NCBI RefSeq assembly: GCF_004193775.1
Contig: NC_041008.1
Span: 3,598,958-3,662,957, forward strand
Reading direction: 5' to 3'
Origin: Glycine soja
Taxonomy: Eukaryota; Streptophyta; Magnoliopsida; Fabales; Fabaceae
DNA length: 64,000 nucleotides
In this document: piece by piece, positions 39,901 through 50,378 of the stretch
Numbering within the stretch: position 1 is the first letter of the stretch
Layout: each line of letters opens with the position of its first letter
Made by a program: the position numbers and the translations under genes
Notes under the pieces: generated by a model
The model's input: only the letters and a program-made list of their open reading frames with translations
What the model was told of the DNA's origin: nothing
Databases searched by the model: none

Positions 39901-42900
39901 ATGTTAGAAATAATTCCTATAGTAAGTTTAATCAAACCTTGTGTGTGGACTTGAAGAATGAATTTCCCAATATACGAAAACTGAAAAACTAACAACTTAT
40001 GGTTTAATGGCTGCAGCATTAACTCTACTAAATAAAATGCTAAAATAAGATCAGTTTCACTTTATAGAAAGGTACAGTAATCATTATTGATCAAGTGGAA
40101 ATTAATAAATACAAGCAAGAGAAAATTGTTTCCAACAAGTTTCAGATACTCAAAAGCATATATCAAAGATTAACCTCATTGTAGACATAGAAAACAAAAA
40201 ATAAGAAAGAAATAAAGGAATTCATACAAGCCACTAGCATCACTATCAGCTACTGTAGTTATCTTCCTTCACAACTCAAACATATTTATTAGCCTATAAA
40301 GCAAACATCAAATGTACCTGCTTAAAAAAACCATACACTAAGGCTACAGTCCAGGAAGTATTCTGGAGATTGTTCCTAATTCCACGAGTTAAGAACTCAT
40401 TCCAAACAAAAAGGGTTTCATAAAGTGATTGTCCTGTTGTATTATGATCAGATAAGTTCCGTTGAAGACTAAGCATGACATTGTAGGAGTAGCTGAAAAA
40501 GAAGTCCTTTGTAAGATCCACACTGCATAGAAGCTTCTTGTATCTAAGTCACCACAGAAGAAAGAGCAAAGTCCATTAATAAGATGGTTTATGATAAAAA
40601 GAAATAAGTGAAACAAATTGACATAAAAAAACTACTTGTGAAGACAATAACTCTAACCAAACCTATTAAAAAAATTAAAAGAAAGTGATCTCCCAATTGA
40701 ACTTGAAACCCTGGCAATACCTTGTCTCAATCAAAAAGTTACATTTACATCATAACAGCAATGAAGATTGCGCCTGTACATTTGTAGGAAATGAACTGAC
40801 AATAAATGAAGAACAAGAAAACAACAAAGTAGGTATCCACTATACATATTACATGACTCCAAAATCTGGCAGAAGCATTATTGATTCTAGTTAATAACTA
40901 AGACAATTAAAGTGTACCACAGAAAGATGAGAAGGTTGATCTGAAGAAGCCCACATTGTGGATACACACTGAAGAGAGACAATCAACAAATATAGTACAA
41001 AGAAAAAGTCTAAATGTATAATTTCAACACAAGTATGCTCTAACAGAATGTTTTCACTGCACAATATAATGAACTCAAATTAAAAAATTGTAATTCATAA
41101 CATCTAAGTACAACGGACAAGGTATAGCTGTCAATGCTACTGTCTACATGTCTCTTTAAATGTACCATAGACACATTACAATTACATGCAAAATTGACTA
41201 AAGACCTGTTCTCATCCTTAGAATAAGCCATTTTGGACCGCTCAATAGCATGAGGAATTGGAACCATTTCGCTCTTTGTGATAGCATATATAGTGTGCCC
41301 ACAGATTGTTCCGATCTTTCTTCGTTTTGTTATGAGCAGCATGTAATATGGCTCAAGAAATTTGATAAATCCTAAATCAAAAGAAAAAACTGAATTTATA
41401 CTGATGAAAAGTGTGGGGAATGAACCTACGGATATTAATAACAATTTAGATCTTATACAGAAGATAGAAAAATACCGATGATTCCATAGCAAGTTGTTAC
41501 AAATTTAAGCCCCCCTGTTGACTTGTTTCCTTCATGTATCCGCCTCAGAAGGTCACAACACTCAATATCTGAGTATAATGTTGAATCTTCAAAGATATTC
41601 AATTCAGATGGCTCCAATCTGTCAATCTTTAAAACCCTCCAAAATGTTCTGTTTTTGTCTCTTCCAATCATGTAAAATTTCTGGGAGTAGAAAAATGGTA
41701 AGACCACAGCAAAAAAGCGAAAAAATTCCGGGTGTAGCTATATTATGTGCACAGAAAAAAGTCAAAAGATAATATGCATAAAGGAAAAGTACATCTCAAC
41801 TCACAATTTTGGTAACACAAAAAAAATATCAATTAAATTTAATCACACTTATTTTCAAAGCAATTGGGAGAAATCTTAACTTCTAACAGGGTGACAGCCT
41901 GGTCCAACTCAAAAACCACTTATCAGAAATAAGAACCTCTTCCCATAATAATCATTTATTGCACACTACACACTTGCGTGAAGGGCTCATGGTGCCATTG
42001 TGCAGTGGAATAAAAAGTTCTAAACACAAACTTAAATGTCAAATGAGAAATAGTTTTACTTAGTTTCAGATTTTGAGGGTGGGTTTTAAGCATTATGTAG
42101 TTTCCAATATTATGCCAATGCCCATGTAGTGCACGCAAGGTAACAAACAATTGCACACATTGCACATGCAATACCAAGGTATATGAATGAGCAAGGCAAT
42201 ATGTGTGTTATAGTTTTATTTCTCCAACCAAAAACTGAGGGCAATTAGTAACTACACTTTCTATAAACCCTAATGACTTTGGCAAGCAGTGTTCTCTCAT
42301 AATTTACAATCTTTTTTGTCTGCACAATCATTACTACAGTTTGCTAATATCTGACAGTCTAAATAAATATATTCAAAGTAGAAAAGAAAAACTACACTAA
42401 TTCTACCAGATTAAAAAGTTAGGTAAATTTGAAGTAAGAAGCTACAATTGCTTGTCCAGCAATTTCTTTTAGGTCTCATTTCCTAAATAAAACAATTTAA
42501 TGCAATCATTTTGGTTCCTTTTTTTACCTTTGCCCCACTTTCATCAAAGTTTCTGAATATTCACAATGCTTCTCAATTTTTCCAGATTGAGCAGAATAAG
42601 ACAAGAATGTACAAGCAGTGGCTTAAGACAGAAAACAGAAACATGTGAAAGTGAGAGACAAATGAAGGTGACACATCCATGAGAAGATTAACATGGAGTG
42701 AAATTTAAGGAATAACTTCACATTTTTTTCCTTTTAGGTCTCATTTCCTGAATAAGAATGTAACAGTTTAATTAATTAAATCATTTTGATTCCGTTTTTG
42801 ACCTTTGCCCCATTTTCATCAAAATATGTGTATTTACAATGCTACTGCTGAATGGATGGGAGTAAGACAAGAATGGACAGCAGAGGCTTGAGACAGAAAA

Positions 42901-44383
42901 CATAAACTTGTGAAAGTGAGAAACAAATAAGAGTGACACATCTAATAAAAGATTAACATGAGTGAAATTTAAGGAATAACTTCATCACATTTTTTTCCTT
43001 TAAGGTCTCATTTCCTGAATAGGAATGTAACAGTTTAATTAAATGATTTAGGTTTCTTTTTTTACCTTTGCCCCTTTTTCATCAAAATTTCCGTATATAT
43101 TCACAACGCTACTGCTGTATTGAGGGGAGTAAGACAGGAATGGACAAGCAGTGGCTTGAGACAGAAAACAAAAACATGTGAAAGTGAGAAACAAATGAAG
43201 ATGACACACCTATGAAAAGATTAACATGGAGTGAAATTTAAGGAATAACTTAATCACATTTTTCCATTCACGTCTCATTTCCTGAATAAGAATGTAACAA
43301 TTTAATTCAATCATTAAGGTTCCATTTTTTACTTTCGCCCCTTTTTCATCAAAATTTCTGTATATGTTTCATATGGCTACTCAGTGCTGGATAGAGAGCA
43401 GTAAGACACAAAAGGACAAGCAGAGGCCTTCTCATCCTTCTGATAACAAATGTTAGCAATTCAGAAAAAGCTGAAGCCATACTAGACCAGATGCATGGAA
43501 TTGATGGGAAAAAAACCCTAGTTTCCCTTTTAAAAAAGATTAGAAGTATGAATGCCTGCATAAACACTAAATCAGTAGATATCATAGGCAGCTTTAACAG
43601 TAAGATCCAACTAATATAGTCCCAATAAACTCAAAGATTTGGCCAAAAATGAACATAAGGCAACGTATACATAGTCAACAAATATAATTTGAAAACAGTG
43701 GCGGTATAGAAGTCCACAAACCGTTTTTCTGTAAAATCATTTAAATCTGGCATTTAATTTTTTTTTTTTTTTTGCACAGCTAAATCTGGCATTTAATATT
43801 TATCCTCACAAGCATCATGATTGAAACAAATGACAGTTACAAAATAAATTACAATAATTCAAGCCAGGAACAACTCATCAACGTATTCTTGTGAAATGAA
43901 ATCCATGAGAATCCAGACAAGACAACAACTCAGAAAACCACTTTCACAGAGACGTGTCTAAATCCCAATTGAAAAACTCCCCACAGAAAAAAAAAAAAAA
44001 TTTACACATAACTAGATTCCTTTTTCCAATGAAAAAACCATCATGATTCATGATGAGTATATGCAAATGGACATGAATTTGACAAGGAAAACAAAGATAG
44101 AAATAGAGAAAATCAAATTTAATCAAACCACACAAAACAAAACAACAAACAAAGAGAAACATATTAGCGACACAAAAACTCATATCAATCTGGATCATGT
44201 TCAGAAAATACTGTATTTGTAATGCAAACATGACACATCATTGATGAGCGAAGAAAAAGGTTTATTATTTACCGAGCGAGTCTCATAGAGCCTGAACTTC
44301 TGCATATAACAAGACTTAAGTTCAGCTCCATCTGCAACAACAACACTGTTCTGCAGCTTCTCCTTTGTTGAATTTGAATCCAT
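33952..44383 (-). CDS. SAC-domain phosphoinositide phosphatase (plant SAC2-5 type), 16 exons
   Basis: Exons: 44383-44273, 41680-41476, 41371-41206, 40543-40318, 39758-39682, 39597-39410, 39326-39229, 39117-38984, 38896-38765, 38447-38081, 37450-37329, 37186-37073, 36594-36421, 35399-35256, 34786-34702 and 34044-33952. They join in frame to 811 aa, in the range of Arabidopsis SAC2-5. The Sac domain begins near residue 28 ([12 protein letters not shown], then [20 protein letters not shown]) and contains [12 protein letters not shown]. The catalytic CX5R motif is [12 protein letters not shown], with Cys501 and Arg507 intact. The C-terminal third is Ser/Asp/Cys-rich with no transmembrane segment. 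In Arabidopsis this group acts on PI(3,5)P2 at the vacuole membrane; substrate here is by family only. Intron 1 is 2.6 kb and repeat-filled. Exon 9 has a TAGCAG tandem acceptor. ATG 44383 is the first ATG of this frame, preceded only by an in-frame GTG. Confidence 0.92.
42471..43430. repeat. Tandem repeat, about 266 bp unit, 3.6 copies, in SAC intron 1
   Basis: Copies start at aggtctcatttcct (42471, 42736, 43003) and acgtctcatttcct (43270), giving periods of 265, 267 and 267 bp. Each copy repeats the same order of phrases: cctttgcccc..tttcatcaaa, aagacaagaatg, gagacagaaaac, gtgaaagtgagaaacaaat, taacatg..gtgaaatttaaggaataac. The last copy breaks off near 43430. Copies differ by many substitutions and short gaps, so the array is not recent. 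Confidence 0.85.
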
Positions 44384-44533
44384 CTTCACAATTCAGATCC
44401 CGAGCCTCAGAAAGCTCGGGTTTTCCAACGAGATCACCAGCAGAAAATTCCAAAAATAGAACACCAACAAAGAGCTTCTGCTTCTGTTTCGCTCTTCAAA
44501 ACACACACACACACAAAAACAAATACAACACCG

Positions 44534-44554
44534 CCCCCCCCCCCCCCCCCCCCC
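44534..44554. repeat. 21 bp C homopolymer (G run on the SAC gene strand)
   Basis: Twenty-one C residues followed by an A run, 151-171 bp upstream of the SAC start codon and next to a short AC run. On the transcribed strand it reads as 21 consecutive G. The exact length is prone to sequencing error. Confidence 0.85.
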
Positions 44555-44599
44555 AAAAAAAATAAAATAAAATAAAATAACCTTACATCAAACACAAGC

Positions 44600-47500
44600 T
44601 CCGGAATACACACACCCCACAAGAACTACAATTCAAAGCTGAAAACTTTACATCAATGGTACACATAAAATTCTCTTTGCAAACACAATGACACCAAGAA
44701 AATTAACAAAAGACAAAAAAAATGAAGAAAAAAAAGAGGTGAACTGAATCTGAATCAGAAGCCAGGAGAAAAGGGAAATAAAACAGCTTTTTGATGAATC
44801 AAGAGAGTGAATGGTTTTGGGGAAATGAGAAGCAGAAGAAGCAGCTTTTGGGTCTCAGAGATGAAAAGGAAGTGAAAATGAGATTGTCAGGGAAAGGAAG
44901 CAGAGAAGAGAAGAAAGCCCCTGCATCCACACAAAAAAATAATAATAATAAATAAAAAGAAAAGAAAAGAAATAAAAATGAATGAAATTTATAATGAGTA
45001 ATGAGAAATGCAAAGTAGAAAAACAATTTTAAAGGACAGAAAATTGGAGTTTTCTTTCATTTGCGTGTACTCATTTTCTCTCTCTACCTGGTTCCAAAAA
45101 AATTAGTCAGCGTGTACTGTGTGAAATGTGTGATGTCTTTCTCAGTTTCTCTTCTTTTTCTTTATTATTTCCTTGAAGCTTCATTCCATTTTTACACCAT
45201 GACCAAATTAAGATTTGAATCATGTTGATTTGGATTTATTAATTGTGTAACAACTATTTTCTTATATTTTAATTATACTTTACCATAACGTTTAGTAAAA
45301 CATGATGCATGTGATTTAACTGAAATAGAAAAATATAAATTCAAAATATTTTTAAAATAGCATTTAATTTATAAAATATTATTTTATGGATAGTAAAAAA
45401 AGTTCAGTTAACTGAAATAATTATGTTCTGTTTGAAAAAGTTTTTTCATAAATATTTATAAGAGAAAATTAAAATAAATCTTTCCAAAAATTAAAGTTAG
45501 CTTATTTACATGTTAAAAATCAGTTTTTGGACAAAATAATATGAAAGAGTTTTTATAACTACTTTGAGCTTAGTGTATGAGAAAAAAATGTTTCATTTTA
45601 TTTCTTTTCCTACAATGCTTATGAGAAAATTCATTCAACAAAACCTTAACAACGATCAATCTTGTTGAAAATCAAATTATCATTCTAAAAAACGTCACTT
45701 ATTAAAAGTTTAAATTTTAGAATTATTATTTAAAGAAGAATTTATTTAATCATCATCTTGATATAAAAGTTGGTCAAGCAATTATTAGCCTTAATCATAA
45801 GCAAGGCTGAACCAAAGGTAAAGCAATTAAGCTCAAACTTTGGCCCATTAATAAAATAATTATCTGTGTTTATAATTAAGAAACAAAATAATTATTTATT
45901 CTTAGTTTGCTTAACATAAAAAGTCAAATGTTAATAAGTGATCTTAGGACATTAATTAAGGAATTAAAAAAAGAATGATTTTTATTAAAATACGTAAATT
46001 ATATTGTTTATAATTTTTTTATAATTTTTATAATAAATATTTTTTCATTTTACTTCTTTAATTAATGTCTTACAGGTATTAGTTAACAAGGCCCAACAAA
46101 AAGTATTTCATATGTTTCACAAAAAGTCATACGGAAAAAAAATCAATATATAGATTTTATTGAAAGTAATACTTTCTTAAAAATATATATTTTAGACCTG
46201 AAGAGTCATGATCATAAGTGTAACTTCTTTATAATAAATCAAAGTTAAATTAATAAATTCTTAAAGTATAATGAAATATAAAATTATATATAAGAGAACA
46301 TTTTCCTAAACTTCTTGAATGGTTGGACGTGTGGTCTTCTACGAATTACGTAAATTTTTTCCTTTTCAATTATTCAATTATTGTGACTTACTGACTTGGT
46401 TAAACTTTATAGTTTGAAAACCATATAGTAGGTTACTTGAAGCAGAAAAAAATTACTCAAATTAAACGGATCAGTAATATCCTACCAAATTGATATGTGA
46501 TGTGTACATCATATTAAAGAAACGAAGAAATAAGAAACCAGTAAAAATGTAATAAGGACTAAGTTACTTTTTTTTTTGAATTTGAATCTTAAAATTTAGA
46601 GAAAAGAATTCTGACATTTTCATTGGTTCTATCCGATTTAAATATGAATAAATTAAGTCAAACTTAAATAATTAAAAAAATAACATTTAAATTGAGTATT
46701 TGTATATATCATATGCATAATCTTTATTACACGCATAAGTTCAAAATACATGGAAAAAAAATCAAATTACTTATATTTTTACAAATTATAATTGCTCTCC
46801 ACACATTTTTATATTTTAAAAACATTAATTGTATAATTTTTTGGTTGTCTACACCAACGATTTTTTTATAAAAAAAAGTGATAAAATTAATACTTATTTA
46901 TACTCTCTTTTATCTCTTAAAAAAATTTATATTCATTTTAAAAAATTATCTTATGAAAGCAAAAATATTTTTTATGGGGACAAAAGTAAAAGTTATTATC
47001 TATATTCACGTAAAAAAATAATCTTGTGCAAACCATTACTCCCTTACCGTACCTTTCAATGTTCATACGTCACGGGTAATTGTTTAAGACCAGTAAGATT
47101 CAAACTCAATAGTATTAATTACTGTAATAATTTTGCACTAATTTATTCACGCTCAATGATATTAACCACGATTATGTAAAATTACTTGCAGTTTAAGTTT
47201 ATACAATAAACTTTTAAGTTGAATCTTTTCTAATTTATCTAGTCTTACCATCTTTTCAAGAAGAATAAAGAAAAGGGCATTTTGGCTCATGACTATTATT
47301 CAAATCATTCACTATGATTATCATTGTAAATAAAAAAAAGCGTTTACTTCAACAATGGCATAGAATATTAAATTGGAGAGAAAGAAAAAAGATATATTGA
47401 GTTGATTCCACGCAGAGAAGGAATATCCTAATGTGCCCTTCGGATGGCTTGGAATACAAAAAAGCCACCAATCATTTATGTTATGCTTATTCTTATGCAC

Positions 47501-48195
47501 ATTCTTCTTTTCTTCTTCATCACGTATTTGCTCAATTTCTCACTCTTGCTTTCCTACCTCTCATATCTTGTTCAAATCTAACATCCATCTTTTCAATACA
47601 GGTATAAAAAAAATATAGCATGCATCTATCTATTAAATATACAAATATTAGTTAATTTCATACCAAAAACATGTACGATAAGATTAAAAAAGAGAGGGGA
47701 AAAACACTTCTACATCAGTTTAATTTTAATATTTTCTTCTTCTGAAAAATAAAATCGATTTCATACAAATTTTAACATTTTTATTATCATTTTGAGACAA
47801 CCCATTTCACTTTTTAATACTCGCAACTTGTAAATTATTTCCCTTAATTTTTTTAATAATTTAATTTATATGCACTATCAAATTATTTTTTACACAGTTT
47901 TTTAGTAGTAATGAAATAAATTCTTATTAGGTATTTGCATAAAAAATATACAGACAATATATATATATATATATATAGACACGTTCATATAAATAATTGA
48001 ATCAAATATTTGTTTAAAAAGATATGAATTAGTTCAAATATAAAATATATTAAGATAAATTCTTAAGTTACATATAGAAAATGATGAGACCAAGAAACAA
48101 ACTTCATTAACTTGATTCAGAGAAGCTTCTGGAATCAGAACAATAAAAAAAATGTGAAAGTAACATGTCTGACCTAGCCTCTTTCCAAAATGCAA
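44600..48195. other. AT-rich spacer, no gene seen
   Basis: Holds the presumed SAC promoter and leader (purine-rich at 44640-44900), then low-complexity AT sequence. Open frames such as 46829-47179 lack recognisable features. Confidence 0.5.
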
Positions 48196-48297
48196 GGGCT
48201 TCCAAGCTCCAATGGAAATTAAATCTTAAATATGATGCCCCAAACATTCCACGCAAATAAAAGACAATTATAAGGGCTTTCAAGCTCCAATAGAAAC
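48196..48297. repeat. 78 bp tandem repeat; second copy split by the retroelement
   Basis: Copy 1 starts at gggcttccaagctccaatgg (48196) and copy 2 at gggctttcaagctccaatag (48274). Copy 2 is interrupted at 48297 and resumes at 49948 with taagtctcaaatattatgcc, matching copy 1's taaatcttaaatatgatgcc. The uninterrupted copy therefore serves as a natural empty site for the insertion. Confidence 0.8.
48293..48297. repeat. Target-site duplication GAAAC, left
   Basis: Five bases directly before the TG end of LTR-A, repeated after the other end of the element. The empty-site copy 78 bp away has a single GAAAT at this place. Confidence 0.8.
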
Positions 48298-48861
48298 TGT
48301 TGGGAAAACTCGGACTTTCTCGCTTCGTGAAGTTAAGATAGGCACTTAGTAATTAAAGGTAGTAATGAGAGCACACGATTATAATTCTTCAATATGGAGA
48401 TTCTTCCACTATACAAAATGATAGTAGGGTTACAAGGATGTGTTTACAAAATTGTCACACTCTATAGTGACTCACTCAAGCTTGAGGATAGAGACTTCCC
48501 AAGTTATTTATCTCTACTTGGATCTATTAGGAATGAAGGCTCATACCCTTATTTATACTACTCCACCTCCACAATGAATGGTGGAGATTACTTGTATCCT
48601 AGGGTGGAGATTAATTCTCTAGAATGCTCCACACATTCTAGGAGTCTCTACACTCTTCTACTCTTTTCCATATCCTATCATAAGGTTCCAAAAGGTTCTA
48701 CACATCTCTAGAATATTCTAGAGGTTTCCACATTCTTTCACAAGCTTCTAGAGAGTTCTAGACTACTCTAGAGTTCTCCGGGACGTTCTAGAAAATTCTA
48801 CACTTTTCTAGAAAGCTCTAGAATTTTCTAGAACCTCTCCAATTAAGGAGGGATCCCAACA
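48298..48861 (-). mobile_element. LTR-A: 564 bp copia-type LTR with heat-shock-element array
   Basis: Perfect 8 bp terminal inverted repeats TGTTGGGA...TCCCAACA. On the minus strand the sequence starts at 48861, passes through the HSE-like array, reaches a TATA box TATAAATAAGGG (48557-48546), and ends at 48298. That gives a U3 of roughly 330 bp. It is preceded by a polypurine tract AGTCGGGAGGGGGAGATT (48879-48862), as expected for a 3' LTR. No second copy of this LTR is in the window. Confidence 0.75.
48636..48833 (-). promoter_or_regulatory. Array of heat-shock-element-like units, 10 bp period, in LTR-A U3
   Basis: Units like TTCTAGAA recur in strict 10 bp phase. Between 48786 and 48833 the 5 bp steps read TTC, GAA, TTC, CAC, TTC, GAA, CTC, GAA, TTC, GAA. 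Further left in the same phase are GAA/TTC at 48711/48716 and TTC at 48636, 48656, 48696, 48726, 48746 and 48756. Three to six alternating TTC/GAA units at 5 bp steps is the definition of a heat shock element. The array lies about 80 bp upstream of the LTR TATA box. Confidence 0.65.
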
Positions 48862-48917
48862 AATCTCCCCCTCCCGACTTAATTGGGGGGTAGTAGCAAA
48901 CCGGCTCCTTGGATACC

Positions 48918-49097
48918 TTATGTCAATGTGCTTTGGTCATTATGCAAGGATTGCTTCTCTTCTTGCATGGCTCTTCTCCACTCCACCAATTCATAGGTGT
49001 TATTCTCATGCAAGGATTTCATCTCTTCTTGCATGGCTCTTCTCCATTCTTCAATTTGTAAACACATCCTTGAACATGTCTCCATCATGAGCGACAT
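48918..49097 (-). pseudogene. Relic of copia reverse transcriptase with an internal duplication
   Basis: A 59-codon frame whose middle, EEWRRAMQEEMKSLHENNTY then ELVE, matches the N-terminal reverse-transcriptase block of Ty1/copia elements (typically W..AM.EEM.SL..N.TWELV). Directly after ELV the same block restarts as EWRRAMQEEKQSLHND, so a 66 bp piece is tandemly duplicated. gag, protease, integrase and the rest of the polymerase are missing, and no enzyme can be made from it. Confidence 0.65.
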
Positions 49098-49148
49098 TAT
49101 CCTCTATCTTGAACTGCACGAGCTAATGACGGCTCCGGATGAACTTGA

Positions 49149-49160
49149 CTCTTGATACCA
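49149..49160 (-). other. Primer-binding site of the copia-type part
   Basis: TGGTATCAAGAG on the minus strand, one base after the end of the third 85 bp LTR. It resembles the initiator-Met tRNA primer site TGGTATCAGAGC with one extra A. The two TRIM units have the exact TGGTATCAGAGC version next to their LTRs (ending at 49508 and 49856). Confidence 0.65.
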
Positions 49161-49161
49161 C

Positions 49162-49942
49162 TGTTGGGAAAAAACTCGATGGGAGGAAATACCGGGGAGA
49201 TTCTTTTACCCGATGTGGGACTTCATCTCACACTTGTACTATAACACATCTCCCCCTCAAGTGTGAGTCTCTTCCACATGGAAGCCTCCCCCTTCGAGCG
49301 AAAGTCATCATCCTCGAGTATAGCCATTAGAGCCTACATGCTCTAGCTACATGCGGTACTTGCACCGCCGCTCCATCTGCGGGACACGCTGCCTGGACTC
49401 ACCGCCAGGAAGACTTTCAATACAAGGGATCCCCAAAGCTGAGATCCATCACCGCCATCTTACTCGTCTGAGCCGATCACCAAGTCGAACAACCTGGCTC
49501 TGATACCACTGTTGGGAAAAAACTCGATGGAAGGAAATACCGGGGAGATTCTTTTACCCGATGTGGGACTTCATCTCACACTTGTACTATAACACATCTC
49601 CCCCTCAAGTGTGAGTCTCTTCCACATGGAAGCCTCCCCCTTCGAGCGAAAGTCATCATCCACGAGTATAGCCATTAGAGCTTACATGCTCTAGCTACAT
49701 GCGGTACTTGCACCGCCGCTCCATCTGCGGGACACGCTGCCTGGACTCACCGCCAGGAAGACTTTCGATACAAGGGATCCCCAAAGCTGAGATCCATCAC
49801 CGCCATCTTACTCGTCTGAGCCGATCACCAAGTCGAACAACCTGGCTCTGATACCACTGTTGGGAAAAAACTCGATGGGAGGAAATACCGGGGAGATTCT
49901 TTTACCCGATGTGGGACTTCATCTCACACTTGTACTCTAACA
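49162..49942 (-). mobile_element. Tandem TRIM-type element: three 85 bp LTRs, two 263 bp internal units
   Basis: A 348 bp period. LTRs lie at 49162-49246, 49510-49594 and 49858-49942; internals at 49247-49509 and 49595-49857. Each LTR has TG...CA ends. On the minus strand each internal starts with GTGGTATCAGAGCCAGG (initiator-Met primer site) and ends with the purine tract ACTTGAGGGGGAGATG. Copies differ at only a handful of positions, so the duplication is recent. It has no coding capacity, and the internal is GC-richer than the surroundings. The head-to-tail arrangement with shared LTRs is known for TRIMs. Confidence 0.75.
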
Positions 49943-49947
49943 GAAAC
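49943..49947. repeat. Target-site duplication GAAAC, right
   Basis: Five bases directly after the CA end of the last 85 bp LTR, identical to the left copy. Confidence 0.8.
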
Positions 49948-50378
49948 TAAGTCTCAAATATTATGCCTCAAACATTTAGTGCAAATAACAAACAAATATG
50001 AGAAAATAGGATATTCCCTTGATGTATATTGGTTTCTTTGACTTTGTTCCACCAAAGACCTTGTTATTTTCTTCTTTTTAATATGTTTTGGGTTTGTAGC
50101 TGATCCTCACAAGAAATTGGAATGCTAACATATGAAATGTCTATTTCTTTTGTGTTGCTTTGCAGGTCTTCTTTTGTCTATAAAAAATCCCTTAATGAAG
50201 GTCACAAGAAGAGTTGAAGCTATGAGAGGTGTTTCCACTTCCAGAGCTTAGTTGGAGTGGTGGCAGGCCTGGCAGCCATAGCCCCCCATTTATTTTTTCT
50301 ATTTAACAACTATATGAATTTTTTACTATATATTAATTTAACTTAATTGGCCCCTTCAAAATATATTGGCAAGATCCA
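49948..50378. other. Remainder of the split 78 bp repeat and unassigned sequence
   Basis: Begins with the second half of the interrupted repeat copy, then moderately complex sequence ending in a C-rich stretch near 50281. No gene was recognised. Confidence 0.5.

Larger units (their letters stand above)
48298..49942 (-). mobile_element. Chimeric non-autonomous LTR retroelement with one target duplication
   Basis: A 1645 bp insertion with TG...CA ends, flanked by GAAAC on both sides (48293-48297 and 49943-49947). Primer-binding sites, polypurine tracts and the pol relic all point to the minus strand. Read that way the order is: LTR-T (85 bp), primer site, internal, purine tract, LTR-T, primer site, internal, purine tract, LTR-T, primer site, copia relic, purine tract, LTR-A (564 bp). 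The two ends thus carry different LTRs, which a single normal reverse-transcription cycle does not produce. Confidence 0.8.

Noticed and set aside
44434..44622. 62-codon minus frame with poly-Gly
   Set aside because: Produced by the 21-base G run and the AC repeat; not coding.
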